DNA of 64,000 nt from Roseibacillus persicicus (GCF_014651675.1 NZ_BMXI01000001.1:127968-191967); one strand, 5' to 3'. Counted from the stretch's first letter, positions 9,933-19,855 are shown. Numbers and translations are program-made. Notes: generated by a model from the sequence alone, not told the origin.

Positions 9933-10630
9933 AGTTCCTCCTTCTTTTTCTCCTTACCCTTCCTGCCTCTGCCATCGTGTGGCAAGAGGACGCTGAACCC
10001 CAAACCGAGCAGGAGGGAGAGATGCGCAATGTGGGGAAGGTGTTTTACTCTCCCCTTCAAGTCCACGGCGGAACTTGTCTCGCGTTGGGAGGGAAGTGGG
10101 TTCTCACTTGCCGTCACGGGACCGAAAAATGGCCCCCCGAGTTCATCAGGGTCTCGTTTCCCGCTCTCGAGAAGAAGGTCTACAAAGTGAAGAAGATTCA
10201 CTTCCCCGAGTCTGGTGACCTCGCTCTGTTAGAATTGGGCTCCAAAGTCAAAGACATCGAAAAAATCACCTTCGCGGAGAAGGAGAAGATTGTCGGAATG
10301 AAGGTCTGGCTCGGCGGCTTCGGCAAGTCCGGTCCGGCGGGAGACAGCAAGCTCAACGGAACTTTCCATGGCGGCTACAATCGGGTAGACAAGGAAAGCG
10401 GTGGCAAGTGGAGCCTCAGCCTCAGCAAAAAAGGCGAAGGTGAAAAGCAGGAAGCAACCGTGGCCATCATGGACAGCGGATCGCCTCTCTTTGTGGAAAC
10501 CAAGGACGGATGGAAACTCTGCGGAATCGCCTCCACCGCCAGCAATGGCACGAACCCCAGCTATGGGGACCGGAGCAATTACGCGAAGGTTCAAGAGGGC
10601 GTGAAATGGATTCGCTCCCTCGTGAAGTAG
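9929..10630 (+). CDS. Trypsin-like (S1 fold) secreted serine protease
   Basis: 233 residues with signal peptide MKFLLLFLLTLPASA. The chymotrypsin-fold triad is visible: His63 in LTCRHG, Asp97 in SGDLALLEL and Ser183 in MDSGSPLF. The last replaces the usual GDSGGP, with Met for the first Gly. There is no PDZ domain, so it is not DegP-like. It overlaps the sulfatase stop by 4 nt (ATGA). It may process secreted proteins of this operon, which is an inference. It converges with the histidine kinase gene, leaving 2 nt between stops. Confidence 0.82.
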   Translation: MKFLLLFLLTLPASAIVWQEDAEPQTEQEGEMRNVGKVFYSPLQVHGGTCLALGGKWVLTCRHGTEKWPPEFIRVSFPALEKKVYKVKKIHFPESGDLALLELGSKVKDIEKITFAEKEKIVGMKVWLGGFGKSGPAGDSKLNGTFHGGYNRVDKESGGKWSLSLSKKGEGEKQEATVAIMDSGSPLFVETKDGWKLCGIASTASNGTNPSYGDRSNYAKVQEGVKWIRSLVK

Positions 10631-10632
10631 CC

Positions 10633-12360
10633 TCAACGCAGCTTCAGCTGGAAGCACGCCCCCTGCGGAACTTTCTCGATCGTCAAATCTCCGCCCAACA
10701 TTCGCGCCAGCCTCCGGCAAAGCGATAGACCCAAACCAACCCCGGGCTTGGAACTGGCGGCGGCCAAGGCAGACTTGTGAAAGGGTCGGAACAAGCGGCG
10801 GCGTTCGGAGAAACGAATCCCGCTCCCCTGGTCACAGACGCGCACGAAAGCTTCTCCTTTTTTCACTCGGGCCTCAATGCGCACCTCACCCCGTCCCGAC
10901 TCGGGCAATCCATATTTGCAGGCATTGTCGACCAAATTGAAAAGGATTTGCTCCACCCCAGAGATATCGGTTTCGATCTCGAAATCCGGCTCCTCGTTGA
11001 CCAGAACGAAGTCGGCCTCCTCCTGCGCAACCCGCTCCCGCAAGCGATCCTCGCAACGGAGAAGAAGCGCGCCCAGGGTCGTCTTCTCCTTTCGCACCCC
11101 CTGCCCGCCTTTTTCCAGTCGGGAGTAGGCCAAGACATTTTCCACGAGATGATGCAGACGCCCGGCCTCGGTGCTCATGGTGCGCAGGTAGTTGTCCTGC
11201 TGCTCCTTGCCAGGCACCATGCCATCAACCAGCATTCCCGAATAGAGGCGAAAGGTGGTCAAGGGCGTGCGCAGCTCGTGAGTCACGGAGGACACGAAAT
11301 CCGCCCGACGCTCGCTTAAGCGAACAACCCCACGCACCAAACTACCCGCCGCTAGAAGCGCCAACCCCAGAGCCAGCCAACCCATCAACAACGAGACCCG
11401 CAAGGGAGTCCACCCCGCCGCCCGAGCCACCACCGGCTCCTGTCTCACCAACTGCCAGGGAAGCGCAACCAGGGCCAAAGGCTGAGTCGCCTCGACATTG
11501 GAAACCTTCTCCAAGCCCGCCTCAGGCAGCCACTCCTTGACCCCATCTAACAGGCTCTCCCGCAACTTGGCGGTTTGTAGCCAGATGCCCTGCCGATAGA
11601 GCACGCCAGCCCGATTGGATTCGCGAATCAGAAAGAGTTCCTCACCCAGCCAGAGCGGCTCATAGGCGCCCAAGGAATTGCGCGCAGTCAGCTCATTGAG
11701 CGGACTGCGATTGTCCACCACCTTCTCCAAAGTATCCTTCAAGACCGCCCCCCGCTTGGAGCGCGTGGCGTTGTTGAACTGAGTCTGATAGCCCGCCTCT
11801 TGCTTGAGCTGCGAGGGCGTGGACCAGTCCGGCTTTTGCACTTCAAAGGCCTGTCCCCAATCCACCAACTCATTGACATTGGCGCAAGCCATCTGAAACC
11901 CCTTCTTGCCCTCGTAGCTCTGATTGAGAACTCGCTTCAGCTCGACAAAGTCCTGCTCAAACTTCTGAAGTGTCTCTCCCTCGACACCGGATGCCAGGGC
12001 CCGCAACTTCTCTTGGGCATTGGGAATCTGGGGAGAACGAATCTGCCCCTCGCTATCGATCTCGAAGTTCAAGCGCACAAAGTCCCCGCTCCCAGCTACC
12101 AGCGGAGAAAGCTGGCCATCAGGCATCGTCACTTGAAACTCCTCCGCAGCCCTTTGACTCTCCGCAATCAAAAGCCCCGTTGCCACCCCATCCATTTGCG
12201 AAAGCGCCAAGCGCGAACGCTCCTCCAAATCGGCGCGAGACTGATCGACGAGACGCTGCTGCTCGGAGTCTAACAAGGCGCGAGATAGAAAACCGAAAGC
12301 CCCCAGAATCAAGGCTCCACAGAGGAGCAGACTCCCCCAGATTAGAAAGGAACGCTTCAC
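10633..12360 (-). CDS. Membrane sensor histidine kinase
   Basis: 575 residues, GTG start whose first bases overlap the response regulator stop (GTGA). TM helices lie at about 7-27 and 322-342 and enclose a periplasmic region of about 290 residues with a coiled-coil start. HisKA has phospho-acceptor His361 in VTHELRTPL, and HATPase_c shows NLVDNACKYG (N box), DQGSGI (G1) and GVGLGLSL (G2). No HAMP domain is obvious. It is the partner of the adjacent OmpR-type regulator. The signal is unknown. Confidence 0.93.
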   Translation of the reverse strand: MKRSFLIWGSLLLCGALILGAFGFLSRALLDSEQQRLVDQSRADLEERSRLALSQMDGVATGLLIAESQRAAEEFQVTMPDGQLSPLVAGSGDFVRLNFEIDSEGQIRSPQIPNAQEKLRALASGVEGETLQKFEQDFVELKRVLNQSYEGKKGFQMACANVNELVDWGQAFEVQKPDWSTPSQLKQEAGYQTQFNNATRSKRGAVLKDTLEKVVDNRSPLNELTARNSLGAYEPLWLGEELFLIRESNRAGVLYRQGIWLQTAKLRESLLDGVKEWLPEAGLEKVSNVEATQPLALVALPWQLVRQEPVVARAAGWTPLRVSLLMGWLALGLALLAAGSLVRGVVRLSERRADFVSSVTHELRTPLTTFRLYSGMLVDGMVPGKEQQDNYLRTMSTEAGRLHHLVENVLAYSRLEKGGQGVRKEKTTLGALLLRCEDRLRERVAQEEADFVLVNEEPDFEIETDISGVEQILFNLVDNACKYGLPESGRGEVRIEARVKKGEAFVRVCDQGSGIRFSERRRLFRPFHKSALAAASSKPGVGLGLSLCRRLARMLGGDLTIEKVPQGACFQLKLR

Positions 12361-13046
12361 GCAGCCCCTCCTCCCAACATATAGCCCTGCCCCCGCACCG
12401 TGACGAGCGACTGGGGCGACCGCAGCTTCTTACGGAGCCCCACAATGTGCATGTCGATGGCTCGAGTCTCCACCGCATGGGGTTCGAGACCCCAGATGCG
12501 CCTCAGAATCTCATCACGCGAGACCACCCGTCCCGCATTGCTCACAAAGTAGCGCAGGAGATCGCGCTCCCGTTCGGAAAGCTCGCAGCGCTCACCATCG
12601 GGATAGCGAATCTCGCAGCGGGAAAAGTCCGCCACTCCTTCGGAGAAATCCCACTCCGCAACCGCCGCCGGACGTTCGGTGCTGCGCCGCAGCACCGCGT
12701 TCACCCTCGCCAAGAGTTCGCGAGGCCCAAAGGGTTTCACGACATAGTCATCCGCCCCCAACTTCAGGCCCTTCACCCGGTCGTCTTCCTCCCCCTTGGC
12801 GGAAAGAATGATCACGGCCTGCCCGGGTCGTTGCCGCTGGAGTTCGGTCAAGACCTCGAAGCCATCCTTCTTGGGCATCACCAGGTCTAACAACATCAGC
12901 TGGTAGTTGGCCTGCAGCGCCAGCTTCAAGCCCTCCTCACCATCCCCAGCGGAAAGAACCTGATAGCCCGAGAACGTCAAAGCATCGACAATGCCCTGCC
13001 GCACCGCGCGATCGTCTTCCACTACCAATATTGTTGGGGCCTCCAT
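12357..13046 (-). CDS. OmpR/PhoB-type response regulator
   Basis: 229 residues. ATG 13046 is chosen because the receiver domain begins directly (MEAPTILVVEDD); the frame is open further upstream. Receiver: acidic pair D11-D12, phospho-acceptor D54 in LLDLVMP, and K104 in VVKPFGP. The C-terminal winged helix is of Trans_reg_C type, ending SLVTVRGQGYML. It should bind DNA upstream of its targets when phosphorylated by the coupled kinase. The VWA gene stops 68 nt upstream on the same strand, so all three may share a transcript. Confidence 0.94.
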   Translation of the reverse strand: MEAPTILVVEDDRAVRQGIVDALTFSGYQVLSAGDGEEGLKLALQANYQLMLLDLVMPKKDGFEVLTELQRQRPGQAVIILSAKGEEDDRVKGLKLGADDYVVKPFGPRELLARVNAVLRRSTERPAAVAEWDFSEGVADFSRCEIRYPDGERCELSERERDLLRYFVSNAGRVVSRDEILRRIWGLEPHAVETRAIDMHIVGLRKKLRSPQSLVTVRGQGYMLGGGAA

Positions 13047-13114
13047 ACTGAACTCTCTTTTCGCAGAAAAACTCCGGGGAAACAAGTTCCCCGGAGACTC
13101 CACAGTCCTAAGAA

Positions 13115-14275
13115 CTACTGCCCCAGCTGATATCCCAATGCCTTGGCCTGGCTCGCCACCGCGCGACGAACTTCATCGCCAAGGGTTCCGGCAGCCTCTT
13201 CGCCCTGCTTCTTGCGCTCGGCAGCGAGGAAGGCAGCTCGTTCTTTATTCAGCTCTTGAATACGCTTCTGAATCGCCTCCCGCTCGGCAGTCATCTTGGC
13301 GACATGGGCCTTGCGCTCAGCAAGGGTGAGTCCTTTCAACTCCTCGGGCAGGTGCTCTTCCTCGACTTTTGACCAATCAAAGTCCTTGGTGCGACAGGCA
13401 TCGACGAGATCCCAGCTGCGGTTGTCATAGTTGAAGGTCGCCTTGGTCATGGCCCGGCTCACGGCCGCCTCTTTACTCACTTGGGCATTCCCATCCTGGG
13501 CCCACTGCTTGGTCTGACATTCCAGCCCCATGCTTCCGAAGCGGAGATAGGTTTTGTTGAGCTTCCCGTTCAGTTCGATGATGATTTTGTCCTGAGGACA
13601 ATCGATTTGGACCACGGACTTGTTCTGGTCGATCACGCAAAAGGTTCCACCCGTCACGAGCGCTCCCGACTTCCAGCCAGAATTGACTCCCGTCGACTCG
13701 TCCCCACAGTGGATGCTGTTCACCACCACCGACTTGGCCATCGCTTCCCGACAAGCAGCCCCGGGGTCGATGGGACCCTGATTGAAGGGCTCGTTGCCGG
13801 CCACGAACATCGCGCGATAGGTTCCGGGAGTATCATCCCATTTCAACTGCTCAATGGCCCGACGAATCACTGCCCCACAATACTCGTTCCCGCCATTGGT
13901 CTTAAGCGAAAACAATTGCTCGCTCACCTCATCCAGATCACGGGTGAAAGGCAGCACCTGTCGAATCCAATAACTTTCTTCCTCCAGCGCATTGTTCCCA
14001 TATTCATAGAGGGCGACTTCAACGAAGGCATTGCGACCATCTTTCTGCGCATGGCCAAAGGTATTCACGATGGACCACAGCTGGGTTTTGGCCTGCTGGA
14101 TGAGCCCATCCATACTGCTGCTGGTGTCGAGCAAGAGGGCCAACTGCACCTTGCTTTCCTTTTTGTCCTGAATCTCTTCCCCTGCGGCTTCACGCGAATG
14201 CGCGCTCACAGGTTCAACCAGACCCAAGCCCAACATCGCGCAAGCGACGACCGATTTCATTGATAGTGTTTTCAT
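13115..14275 (-). CDS. Exported von Willebrand factor A domain protein
   Basis: 386 residues. The signal peptide ends near VEPVSAHS. A VWA domain spans about 43-240 with MIDAS ligands Asp50, Ser52 and Ser54 in DTSSSM. The C-terminal 300-386 is a Glu/Lys-rich coiled coil (AERKAHVAKM...). VWA proteins bind partners through a divalent metal, but the partner here is unknown. The gene precedes a two-component system on the same strand, suggesting an envelope-stress or envelope-sensing link (inference). An alternative start, Met6, would also keep the signal peptide. Confidence 0.85.
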   Translation of the reverse strand: MKTLSMKSVVACAMLGLGLVEPVSAHSREAAGEEIQDKKESKVQLALLLDTSSSMDGLIQQAKTQLWSIVNTFGHAQKDGRNAFVEVALYEYGNNALEEESYWIRQVLPFTRDLDEVSEQLFSLKTNGGNEYCGAVIRRAIEQLKWDDTPGTYRAMFVAGNEPFNQGPIDPGAACREAMAKSVVVNSIHCGDESTGVNSGWKSGALVTGGTFCVIDQNKSVVQIDCPQDKIIIELNGKLNKTYLRFGSMGLECQTKQWAQDGNAQVSKEAAVSRAMTKATFNYDNRSWDLVDACRTKDFDWSKVEEEHLPEELKGLTLAERKAHVAKMTAEREAIQKRIQELNKERAAFLAAERKKQGEEAAGTLGDEVRRAVASQAKALGYQLGQ

Positions 14276-14393
14276 AGCTTTGTTATTAGCGAAAGACAGC
14301 AGCTGTCCTTCCCCTAATAAGCGCTAGAAAACGTCCCGTGATTGTAAGGCGTTTGTAAGCAGCCAACAAACCGGGTGCGACCGGCAGGTGGAT

Positions 14394-16133
14394 CTACTCA
14401 AACCAAACGCACTCGTATCCCCCCAAATTCCAATCGGTGGAATCGAGTTTCCTCTTCCGCCGCAACAGATTGCGGGTGGGCTCGTGACCGAGAATCTCCG
14501 TTACCCAAGCTTGGTCGAGCGGCTCCTCTGCTTCCGCGAAATTGAAGACGCAGAGCACCTTGCGCTCGCTATCGAGAGAGGTCCGCAGAATCGCAAAAAG
14601 ATTTCCGGCAGTTGGGATGATGTCTTGTCCCGCATCGGGATGGAAAGCGCTACAACTGCGACGCACCCGTAGCATGGAGGCATAGACGTTGGCAATCCAG
14701 CCCGACTCGCCCTCCGGATCATCCAGCAGTTCTTCAACCTCCCGCCAGCTCAAGCGGCGGCGATTGATGTCGCGTCGCTCGCCACCCTCGCGCTGTGGTC
14801 CTTCGGTCCAGTTGTGCTCCCCGACAATGGAGTGGAAGTAGATCCCGGGTATGCCCGCCATCGCCAGCATCACCGCTTGGGAGCAGATGAAGCGGCGCGC
14901 GCCCAACTCCGGGTTGCCAATCACCTCCAGCGCGCTGCGGTAGGTCACGTTCATTTCGTAGGGAGACTGACTGCCATCGGGCATCGCCCGGTAGCTCACC
15001 AAGCCATCCCGCTCCTTGACCCGCTCGATCATCCAGTCGCGCTCGGACTCGGGAATCAGGCCCGAAAGAGGCCGCACCCCCACGCCATCGTGACTGGCGG
15101 TGAAGTTAAAATAGCTGCACCCCTCGGGCAGGTCACCCAGACCACTGGCCCACTTTTGCAAATACTGCGAGTCGCCCTTCAAAAGCGCATGGAGAAGAAG
15201 GGGCGGAAGCGCGAACTGATAGACCATCTGGGCCTCGTCCCCTTCCCCGAAGTAAGAGATGTTCTCCTCATGCGGGACGTTGGTCTCGGTCAGCAAAATG
15301 ACATGCGGCGCCACCGTGCGCAGGACGTCGCGGAAGAGCTTGATGACCTCGTGGGTCTCGGGAAGGTGGATGCAGTTGGTGTCCTTTTTCTTCCACAAGA
15401 ACGCCACCGCATCGAGCCGGACAATCTTCGCCCCCCGCGCGACGTAGTCTAACAGGATATCGAGAAAATCGAAGAGAACGTCCGGGCTCTCCCAATTGAC
15501 GTCCACCTGGTCGGCGGAAAAAGTGGTCCAGATGTGCTTGAGCCCCTCGGGAGTTTCGGTGGGAGAAAGCAGATCATGCGGACGCGGACGGGTCACATCC
15601 TTGAGCCACTCTTGTCCTGGCTCTTCCTCGATAAAGTAGCGGTCGTAGGGCGCAATCCCGCGCACGTAGTTCTGGAACCACTCACTTTCGCGCGAACAGT
15701 GATTGAGCACGAGGTCGACCATCAGCTTGTAGTCCCGGCCAATGCGCTGGACCTCGTTCCATCCCCCCAAAGCCGGCTCGACCTCGCGATAATCGATTAC
15801 CGAGAAGCCACCATCGGAACTGGAGGGCGAAAAGGGCAGAATATGGACTCCGTTGATGGCATCGCGCAGGCGGCGGTCGCAGAAATTTTTCAAGGTCGCG
15901 AGCGGCTTCTCCCCCTTACGCCGAATCATGTCGCCATAGGTGATCAGCACCACATCCTGCTCGGTCCAATTGATGGCATCGGCCCCCATCTCGTATCCAT
16001 CGCGAGGCTGCACCCCGTAGCGCCCGATGAGCATGTAGAGCCGATCCGCCAGTTCTTCGGCCATTTCCGGACCATAAAGACGGGCCAAGCGGAGCTTCAT
16101 GCGGGAAAAGGTCGTTCGACGGATCAACTTCAT
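14394..16133 (-). CDS. GH13 sugar phosphorylase-type enzyme (sucrose/glucosylglycerate phosphorylase-like)
   Basis: 579 residues from ATG 16133. The frame is open upstream, but that extension is poor in protein character. The barrel starts with DVVLITYGDMI and NGVHILPFSPSSSDGGF. Catalytic residues are nucleophile Asp241 (VRLDAVAFLWKK), acid/base Glu283 (LLTETNVPH) and Asp349 (TASHDGVGV). The order and the LPFSPSS motif point to GH13 subfamily 18, whose members phosphorolyse sucrose, glucosylglycerate or related alpha-glucosides in the cytoplasm. No signal peptide is present. Exact substrate cannot be read from the sequence. It is divergent from the methyltransferase gene. Confidence 0.88.
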   Translation of the reverse strand: MKLIRRTTFSRMKLRLARLYGPEMAEELADRLYMLIGRYGVQPRDGYEMGADAINWTEQDVVLITYGDMIRRKGEKPLATLKNFCDRRLRDAINGVHILPFSPSSSDGGFSVIDYREVEPALGGWNEVQRIGRDYKLMVDLVLNHCSRESEWFQNYVRGIAPYDRYFIEEEPGQEWLKDVTRPRPHDLLSPTETPEGLKHIWTTFSADQVDVNWESPDVLFDFLDILLDYVARGAKIVRLDAVAFLWKKKDTNCIHLPETHEVIKLFRDVLRTVAPHVILLTETNVPHEENISYFGEGDEAQMVYQFALPPLLLHALLKGDSQYLQKWASGLGDLPEGCSYFNFTASHDGVGVRPLSGLIPESERDWMIERVKERDGLVSYRAMPDGSQSPYEMNVTYRSALEVIGNPELGARRFICSQAVMLAMAGIPGIYFHSIVGEHNWTEGPQREGGERRDINRRRLSWREVEELLDDPEGESGWIANVYASMLRVRRSCSAFHPDAGQDIIPTAGNLFAILRTSLDSERKVLCVFNFAEAEEPLDQAWVTEILGHEPTRNLLRRKRKLDSTDWNLGGYECVWFE

Positions 16134-16296
16134 TGTTAGGACCAGAAAGCAAATCTCACGCCAGACTCCAATCGGAAAAATGAGGGTCCGTGTTTTGCAG
16201 GGCTCCGCACTTGCGATTTCGCATCGCACAATCCGGTGCCAGCAGGCCTCGATTTCGCTGGCGCGTAGCGTGGGGACCATTCACGGTGGCGGCGCT

Positions 16297-17052
16297 GTGT
16301 ATCAATCTTTGGAAGCGGAATTGCACGATGTATTTTGGGAGGCTGAAGGCCCGGCTGCCGAGCTTCCCCTGTTGCGGAATTTTCTCAAACGCCACCCGGG
16401 AAAAGCCCTCGAAATCGGATCGGGTTCCGGCCGTCTCTTGTTGCCTTTGCTAGCGGAGGGTTTCAAGCTTGAGGGCTTGGACAATTCGACGGAAATGATC
16501 GAACTTTGCCAGGCCTCTGCGGCGGCAAAAGGCCTCGAGCCCCACTTATTCTGCTGCGATCTCTTCGCCCTGCCTGCGGGTTCCCGCTATCAGGCAATCA
16601 CTTTACCCGCCTTTACCCTGCAGCTTCTTCCCGATCCCATCGCGGCAGTGGCGAGAATCAACGAACTGTTAGAGGTTGGCGGAGGAATCTATTTTTCGGT
16701 GTTCTACCCTTGGGCGGAGGTTTTCGATGAACTTCCCGAGAACGAGTTCTATCCCGATCACAGCCTCACTTTGCCTGATGGAAAAACAGCCTCCATCACC
16801 ACCAAGCATTCCATCGACAAGGATGCCCAAATCCTGACCCGGGTGCATCGCTACGAGATTTCTAGTAGCGACGGAGTCGAGCGAGAGCACGAATCGACGC
16901 AAGTGATTCGATATTGCGAGGAACCCGATTGGGAGCACCTGCTGGACGCCACCGGGTTCAAGGTCACAGAGGTCTTCTGGGACTTTTTGCCAGACCAAGA
17001 CGAGGAGGAAGAAACCGCAGGGGTGACCACCTTTTTCGCGGTCAAAGTCTAG
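16297..17052 (+). CDS. Class I SAM-dependent methyltransferase
   Basis: 251 residues from GTG 16297 (VYQSLEAELHDVFWEAEG); GGTGGCG precedes it. The frame extends upstream to 16099, but that part overlaps the divergent GH13 gene's leader and looks non-coding. Motif I is ALEIGSGSGRLLLPL, followed by LDNSTEMIELC (acidic ribose-binding Asp) and a beta-strand ending in VTTFFAVKV. The Methyltransf_25-like fold is clear; the substrate is not. The start is uncertain: GTG 16270 and ATG 16180 are alternatives. Confidence 0.8.
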   Translation: MYQSLEAELHDVFWEAEGPAAELPLLRNFLKRHPGKALEIGSGSGRLLLPLLAEGFKLEGLDNSTEMIELCQASAAAKGLEPHLFCCDLFALPAGSRYQAITLPAFTLQLLPDPIAAVARINELLEVGGGIYFSVFYPWAEVFDELPENEFYPDHSLTLPDGKTASITTKHSIDKDAQILTRVHRYEISSSDGVEREHESTQVIRYCEEPDWEHLLDATGFKVTEVFWDFLPDQDEEEETAGVTTFFAVKV

Positions 17053-17066
17053 CCTCGGATACTGTC

Positions 17067-17463
17067 CGTGGAGTGGACGTCTCGTCCACTCAAACCTCCT
17101 CTGGTGGACAGGATGTCCACCACACCCTCGGAGCACTCCCCATCCTCTCACTCCCGGCGCGTCAGAACATCCGTTCGTGAAGTGGACGTCCCGTCCACTC
17201 AATCCTTCTCTGGTGGACAGGATGTTCCCCACACCCTCGGAGCATTCCCCATCCTCTCACTCCCCCAAACCGCGCGTCAGAACGCCCGTTCGTGGAGTGG
17301 ACGTCTCGTCCACTCAATCCTCCTCTGGTAGGCAGGATGTCCACCACACCCTCGGAGCATTCCTTATCCTCTCACTCCCGGCGCGTCAGAACATCCGTTC
17401 GTGAAGTGGACGTCCCGTCTCGTCCACTCAATCCTCCTCTGGTGGACAGGATGTCCCCCACAC
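17067..17463. repeat. Tandem array of 109-bp units with paired palindromes
   Basis: Units begin at 17067, 17176, 17291 and 17400, with lengths 109, 115, 109 and about 64 (partial). Copy 2 carries a 6-bp insertion. Each unit holds two perfect or near-perfect short palindromes with 3-nt loops: GAGTGGACG-tct-CGTCCACTC and TGGTGGACA-gga-TGTCCACCA. Units 1 and 3 share GTGGAGTGGACGTCTCG, and units 2 and 4 share GTGAAGTGGACGTCCCG, so a 224-bp two-unit block appears to have duplicated. The array lies between convergent genes. The period is not a multiple of three, so the open frames across it are not genes. It resembles REP/BIME-type elements rather than CRISPR. Confidence 0.9.
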
Positions 17464-17480
17464 GGGCCGGTTTCAGCAAA

Positions 17481-17514
17481 AGAAAAACGGCCGTCTGCTG
17501 ATGCAGAACGGCCG
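17481..17514 (-). terminator. Intrinsic terminator of ftsH
   Basis: Read on the minus strand, a CGGCCG...CGGCCG stem with an inner CTGC/GCAG pair and ATCA loop is followed by TTTTTCTTTT. It lies 29 nt past the ftsH stop. Confidence 0.85.
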
Positions 17515-17542
17515 CTAAAAATACGAATCTGTCGGTCACTCG

Positions 17543-19855
17543 TTAGGCAGGAACTCCCACCACATCGCCAGCCAAGGGCTCATCGTCATCCTTGGAAGAC
17601 GCTTCCGCGCTCTTTGCGGTCGCCTTGGGCTTGTCATCCGGAATCTCGGGCGGCTTGGGTGATTTGGGCGGGTTGGTCATCGAACCAGTCTCCATCAACT
17701 CGACGATGTGGTCTCCATCGAGAGTTTCAAACTCCATCAATGCGTCGGCAATCACATCGAGGTCAGCGCGGTGCTTGGTGAGAAGCTCAGTCGCCTTTGC
17801 GTATGCCTCATCAATGATGCGTTTGATTTCAGAGTCGATCGTCTGCGCGGTCGCTTCCGAGTAGTTCTTTGATTTACCCATATCGCGGGCCAAGAAAACT
17901 TCACCTCCGCCACCTTCGCCGTATTCGACCATACCCAACGCATCGCTCATGCCCCACTCGCAGACCATACTACGGGCCAAATTGGTCGCCATGCGGATGT
18001 CACCGCTGGCACCGCTGGCCACATCATCGAGCACAATCTCTTCGGCAACCCGGCCACCCATCAGGACGACGAGCTCGTCGAGCATCTCCATCTTGTGGTA
18101 GCTGAACTTGTCCTTCTCGGGCAAAAACATAGTGGAGCCCAAGGAAGGACCACGCGGAATAATGGTGACCTTGTGCAGTGGGTCGGTATTGGGGAGAATG
18201 ACGTTCAGGATGGCGTGACCAGCTTCGTGATAGGCGGTCTTACGCTTGTCCTCTTCGCTCAAGGCCAGGGAACGACGCTCGCGACCCCAACGGACTTTAT
18301 CGCGGGCTTCTTCCAATTCGGCGAGAGTAACGGCCTTCAAATTCTTACGCGCAGCAAGGAGAGCGGACTCGTTGATCAAGTTCGCCAACTCCGCTCCGGA
18401 GAAACCAGGAGTTCCGCGAGCGATGACCCCGAGGTCCACATCGGCGGACAGCTTGATCTTCTTGGCATGAACCCGAAGAATTTCGGCGCGACCTTTGACA
18501 TCTGGCAAAGAAACAGTGACCTGACGATCGAATCGACCGGGACGCAAGAGAGCTGGGTCGAGAACATCAGGACGGTTGGTCGCAGCGATGATGATGATGC
18601 CCTCCTGGGTATCGAAACCATCCATCTCCACGAGCAAGGCGTTGAGGGTTTGCTCACGCTCATCGTGTCCGCCGCCCATACCGTGACCACGGTGGCGACC
18701 GACGGCGTCAATCTCATCGATAAAGATGAGGCAAGGCGCGTTTTTCTTGCCTTGCTCGAACATGTCGCGCACCCGGCTGGCACCGACACCGACAAACATC
18801 TCCACAAAGTCAGAACCGCTAATGGAGAAGAAAGGAACATCGGCCTCACCGGCAATGGCGCGGGCGAGGAGGGTCTTACCCGTTCCGGGAGAACCCACCA
18901 TCAGAACACCCTTGGGGATGCTTCCACCCAGTTTCTGGAACTTGCGGGGGTCGCGAAGGTATTCCACGATCTCCTGGAGTTCTTCCTTGGCCTCTTGAAT
19001 ACCAGCCACGTCCTTGAACGTGACCTTGCCTTTGTCCATGGAAAGAAGGCGGGCTTTGCTTTTACCAAAGTTCATCGCACCTCGGCCGGCAGACTTCATC
19101 TGGTGACGGAAGAGGAAGAAAAGGAGAAGCAAGAGAACCAGAATTGGAAGGAAGCTGAAAAGGAGCGACTGCCAGAGACCGCTATCTTTCTTCAGCTCGG
19201 CACCGTTGCGGTAAAGATATTCCAACTCCTTATACATGTAGTTGGGCACCTCGACGCGGAAACGTGCGGTTTCAGGCTCTTTGGCTCCCTCGACCACTGG
19301 GACCTCGACTTCGTTCTTAGACATTCCAACGAGAACCGCGTTGTCTGTTCCGGGAGAAGTCACGATCTTGAGAGACTCTTCGCCGCCATCCAGCACTACC
19401 GCGTTTTTCCACAGGAGGGACTTGAACTCCTTGAAGGAAAGCTCGGGCCCGGTGGGCTCAACAGTGCCGACTTCATACTTCGCAAGATCCCCTACCAAGT
19501 CCTTGAGACTTTCGCTCGTTACTGACAGCGAGACAGGCACGCGGAAGGGCTCGCCTTGTTCCCACTTATTCTTGGGAGGCTCCTCGAGATAATAACCTGT
19601 GATGACCGAGCCAGCGCCGGATTCCACCACCTGTAGGGGCTTCTTTTTGTCGTTCATCACGACTTGGTCGCTGCGGAGAAGTTCTTGGAACTTCGGCCAG
19701 GCGACTTTGTTGACGCGGCCGTCGTTGCTCATCGTAAAAGCAAGAACGATGATAGTTACGGCCAGGCCGAAGAGTAGGAACACGCGCCAATTGGAGTTAG
19801 GCTCGGCTGAGCCGGGCTTCTTTTGTTCGCGTGGGGAATCGGGTTGCTCGGACAT
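17543..19855 (-). CDS. ftsH: ATP-dependent zinc metalloprotease FtsH
   Basis: 770 residues. Two TM helices (about 22-41 and 228-250) flank a periplasmic domain of roughly 185 residues, longer than in E. coli. AAA domain: Walker A GSPGTGKT (321-328), Walker B LIFIDEID, and the second region of homology with RPGRFDRQV. The protease domain carries HEAGH (543-547) as zinc ligands and catalytic Glu. The C-terminal tail after about 725 is Pro/Lys/Ser-rich and acidic. It degrades misfolded membrane proteins and short-lived regulators at the inner membrane. A strong terminator follows. Confidence 0.98.
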   Translation of the reverse strand: MSEQPDSPREQKKPGSAEPNSNWRVFLLFGLAVTIIVLAFTMSNDGRVNKVAWPKFQELLRSDQVVMNDKKKPLQVVESGAGSVITGYYLEEPPKNKWEQGEPFRVPVSLSVTSESLKDLVGDLAKYEVGTVEPTGPELSFKEFKSLLWKNAVVLDGGEESLKIVTSPGTDNAVLVGMSKNEVEVPVVEGAKEPETARFRVEVPNYMYKELEYLYRNGAELKKDSGLWQSLLFSFLPILVLLLLLFFLFRHQMKSAGRGAMNFGKSKARLLSMDKGKVTFKDVAGIQEAKEELQEIVEYLRDPRKFQKLGGSIPKGVLMVGSPGTGKTLLARAIAGEADVPFFSISGSDFVEMFVGVGASRVRDMFEQGKKNAPCLIFIDEIDAVGRHRGHGMGGGHDEREQTLNALLVEMDGFDTQEGIIIIAATNRPDVLDPALLRPGRFDRQVTVSLPDVKGRAEILRVHAKKIKLSADVDLGVIARGTPGFSGAELANLINESALLAARKNLKAVTLAELEEARDKVRWGRERRSLALSEEDKRKTAYHEAGHAILNVILPNTDPLHKVTIIPRGPSLGSTMFLPEKDKFSYHKMEMLDELVVLMGGRVAEEIVLDDVASGASGDIRMATNLARSMVCEWGMSDALGMVEYGEGGGGEVFLARDMGKSKNYSEATAQTIDSEIKRIIDEAYAKATELLTKHRADLDVIADALMEFETLDGDHIVELMETGSMTNPPKSPKPPEIPDDKPKATAKSAEASSKDDDEPLAGDVVGVPA

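Noticed and set aside
16669-17404. Several open frames on both strands across the repeat array
   Set aside because: They encode the repeat in shifting frames (109 is not a multiple of 3) and have no protein character.
17067-17463. CRISPR array
   Set aside because: The period is 109-115 bp with near-identical whole units and no unique spacers, so it is a tandem repeat array.
18095-19525. 476-codon open frame on the plus strand inside ftsH
   Set aside because: Antisense shadow of ftsH caused by codon bias. Similar long shadows lie opposite typA (35909-37177), glyS (46710-48221), argG (52321-53478) and the glycosidase (2483-3679).
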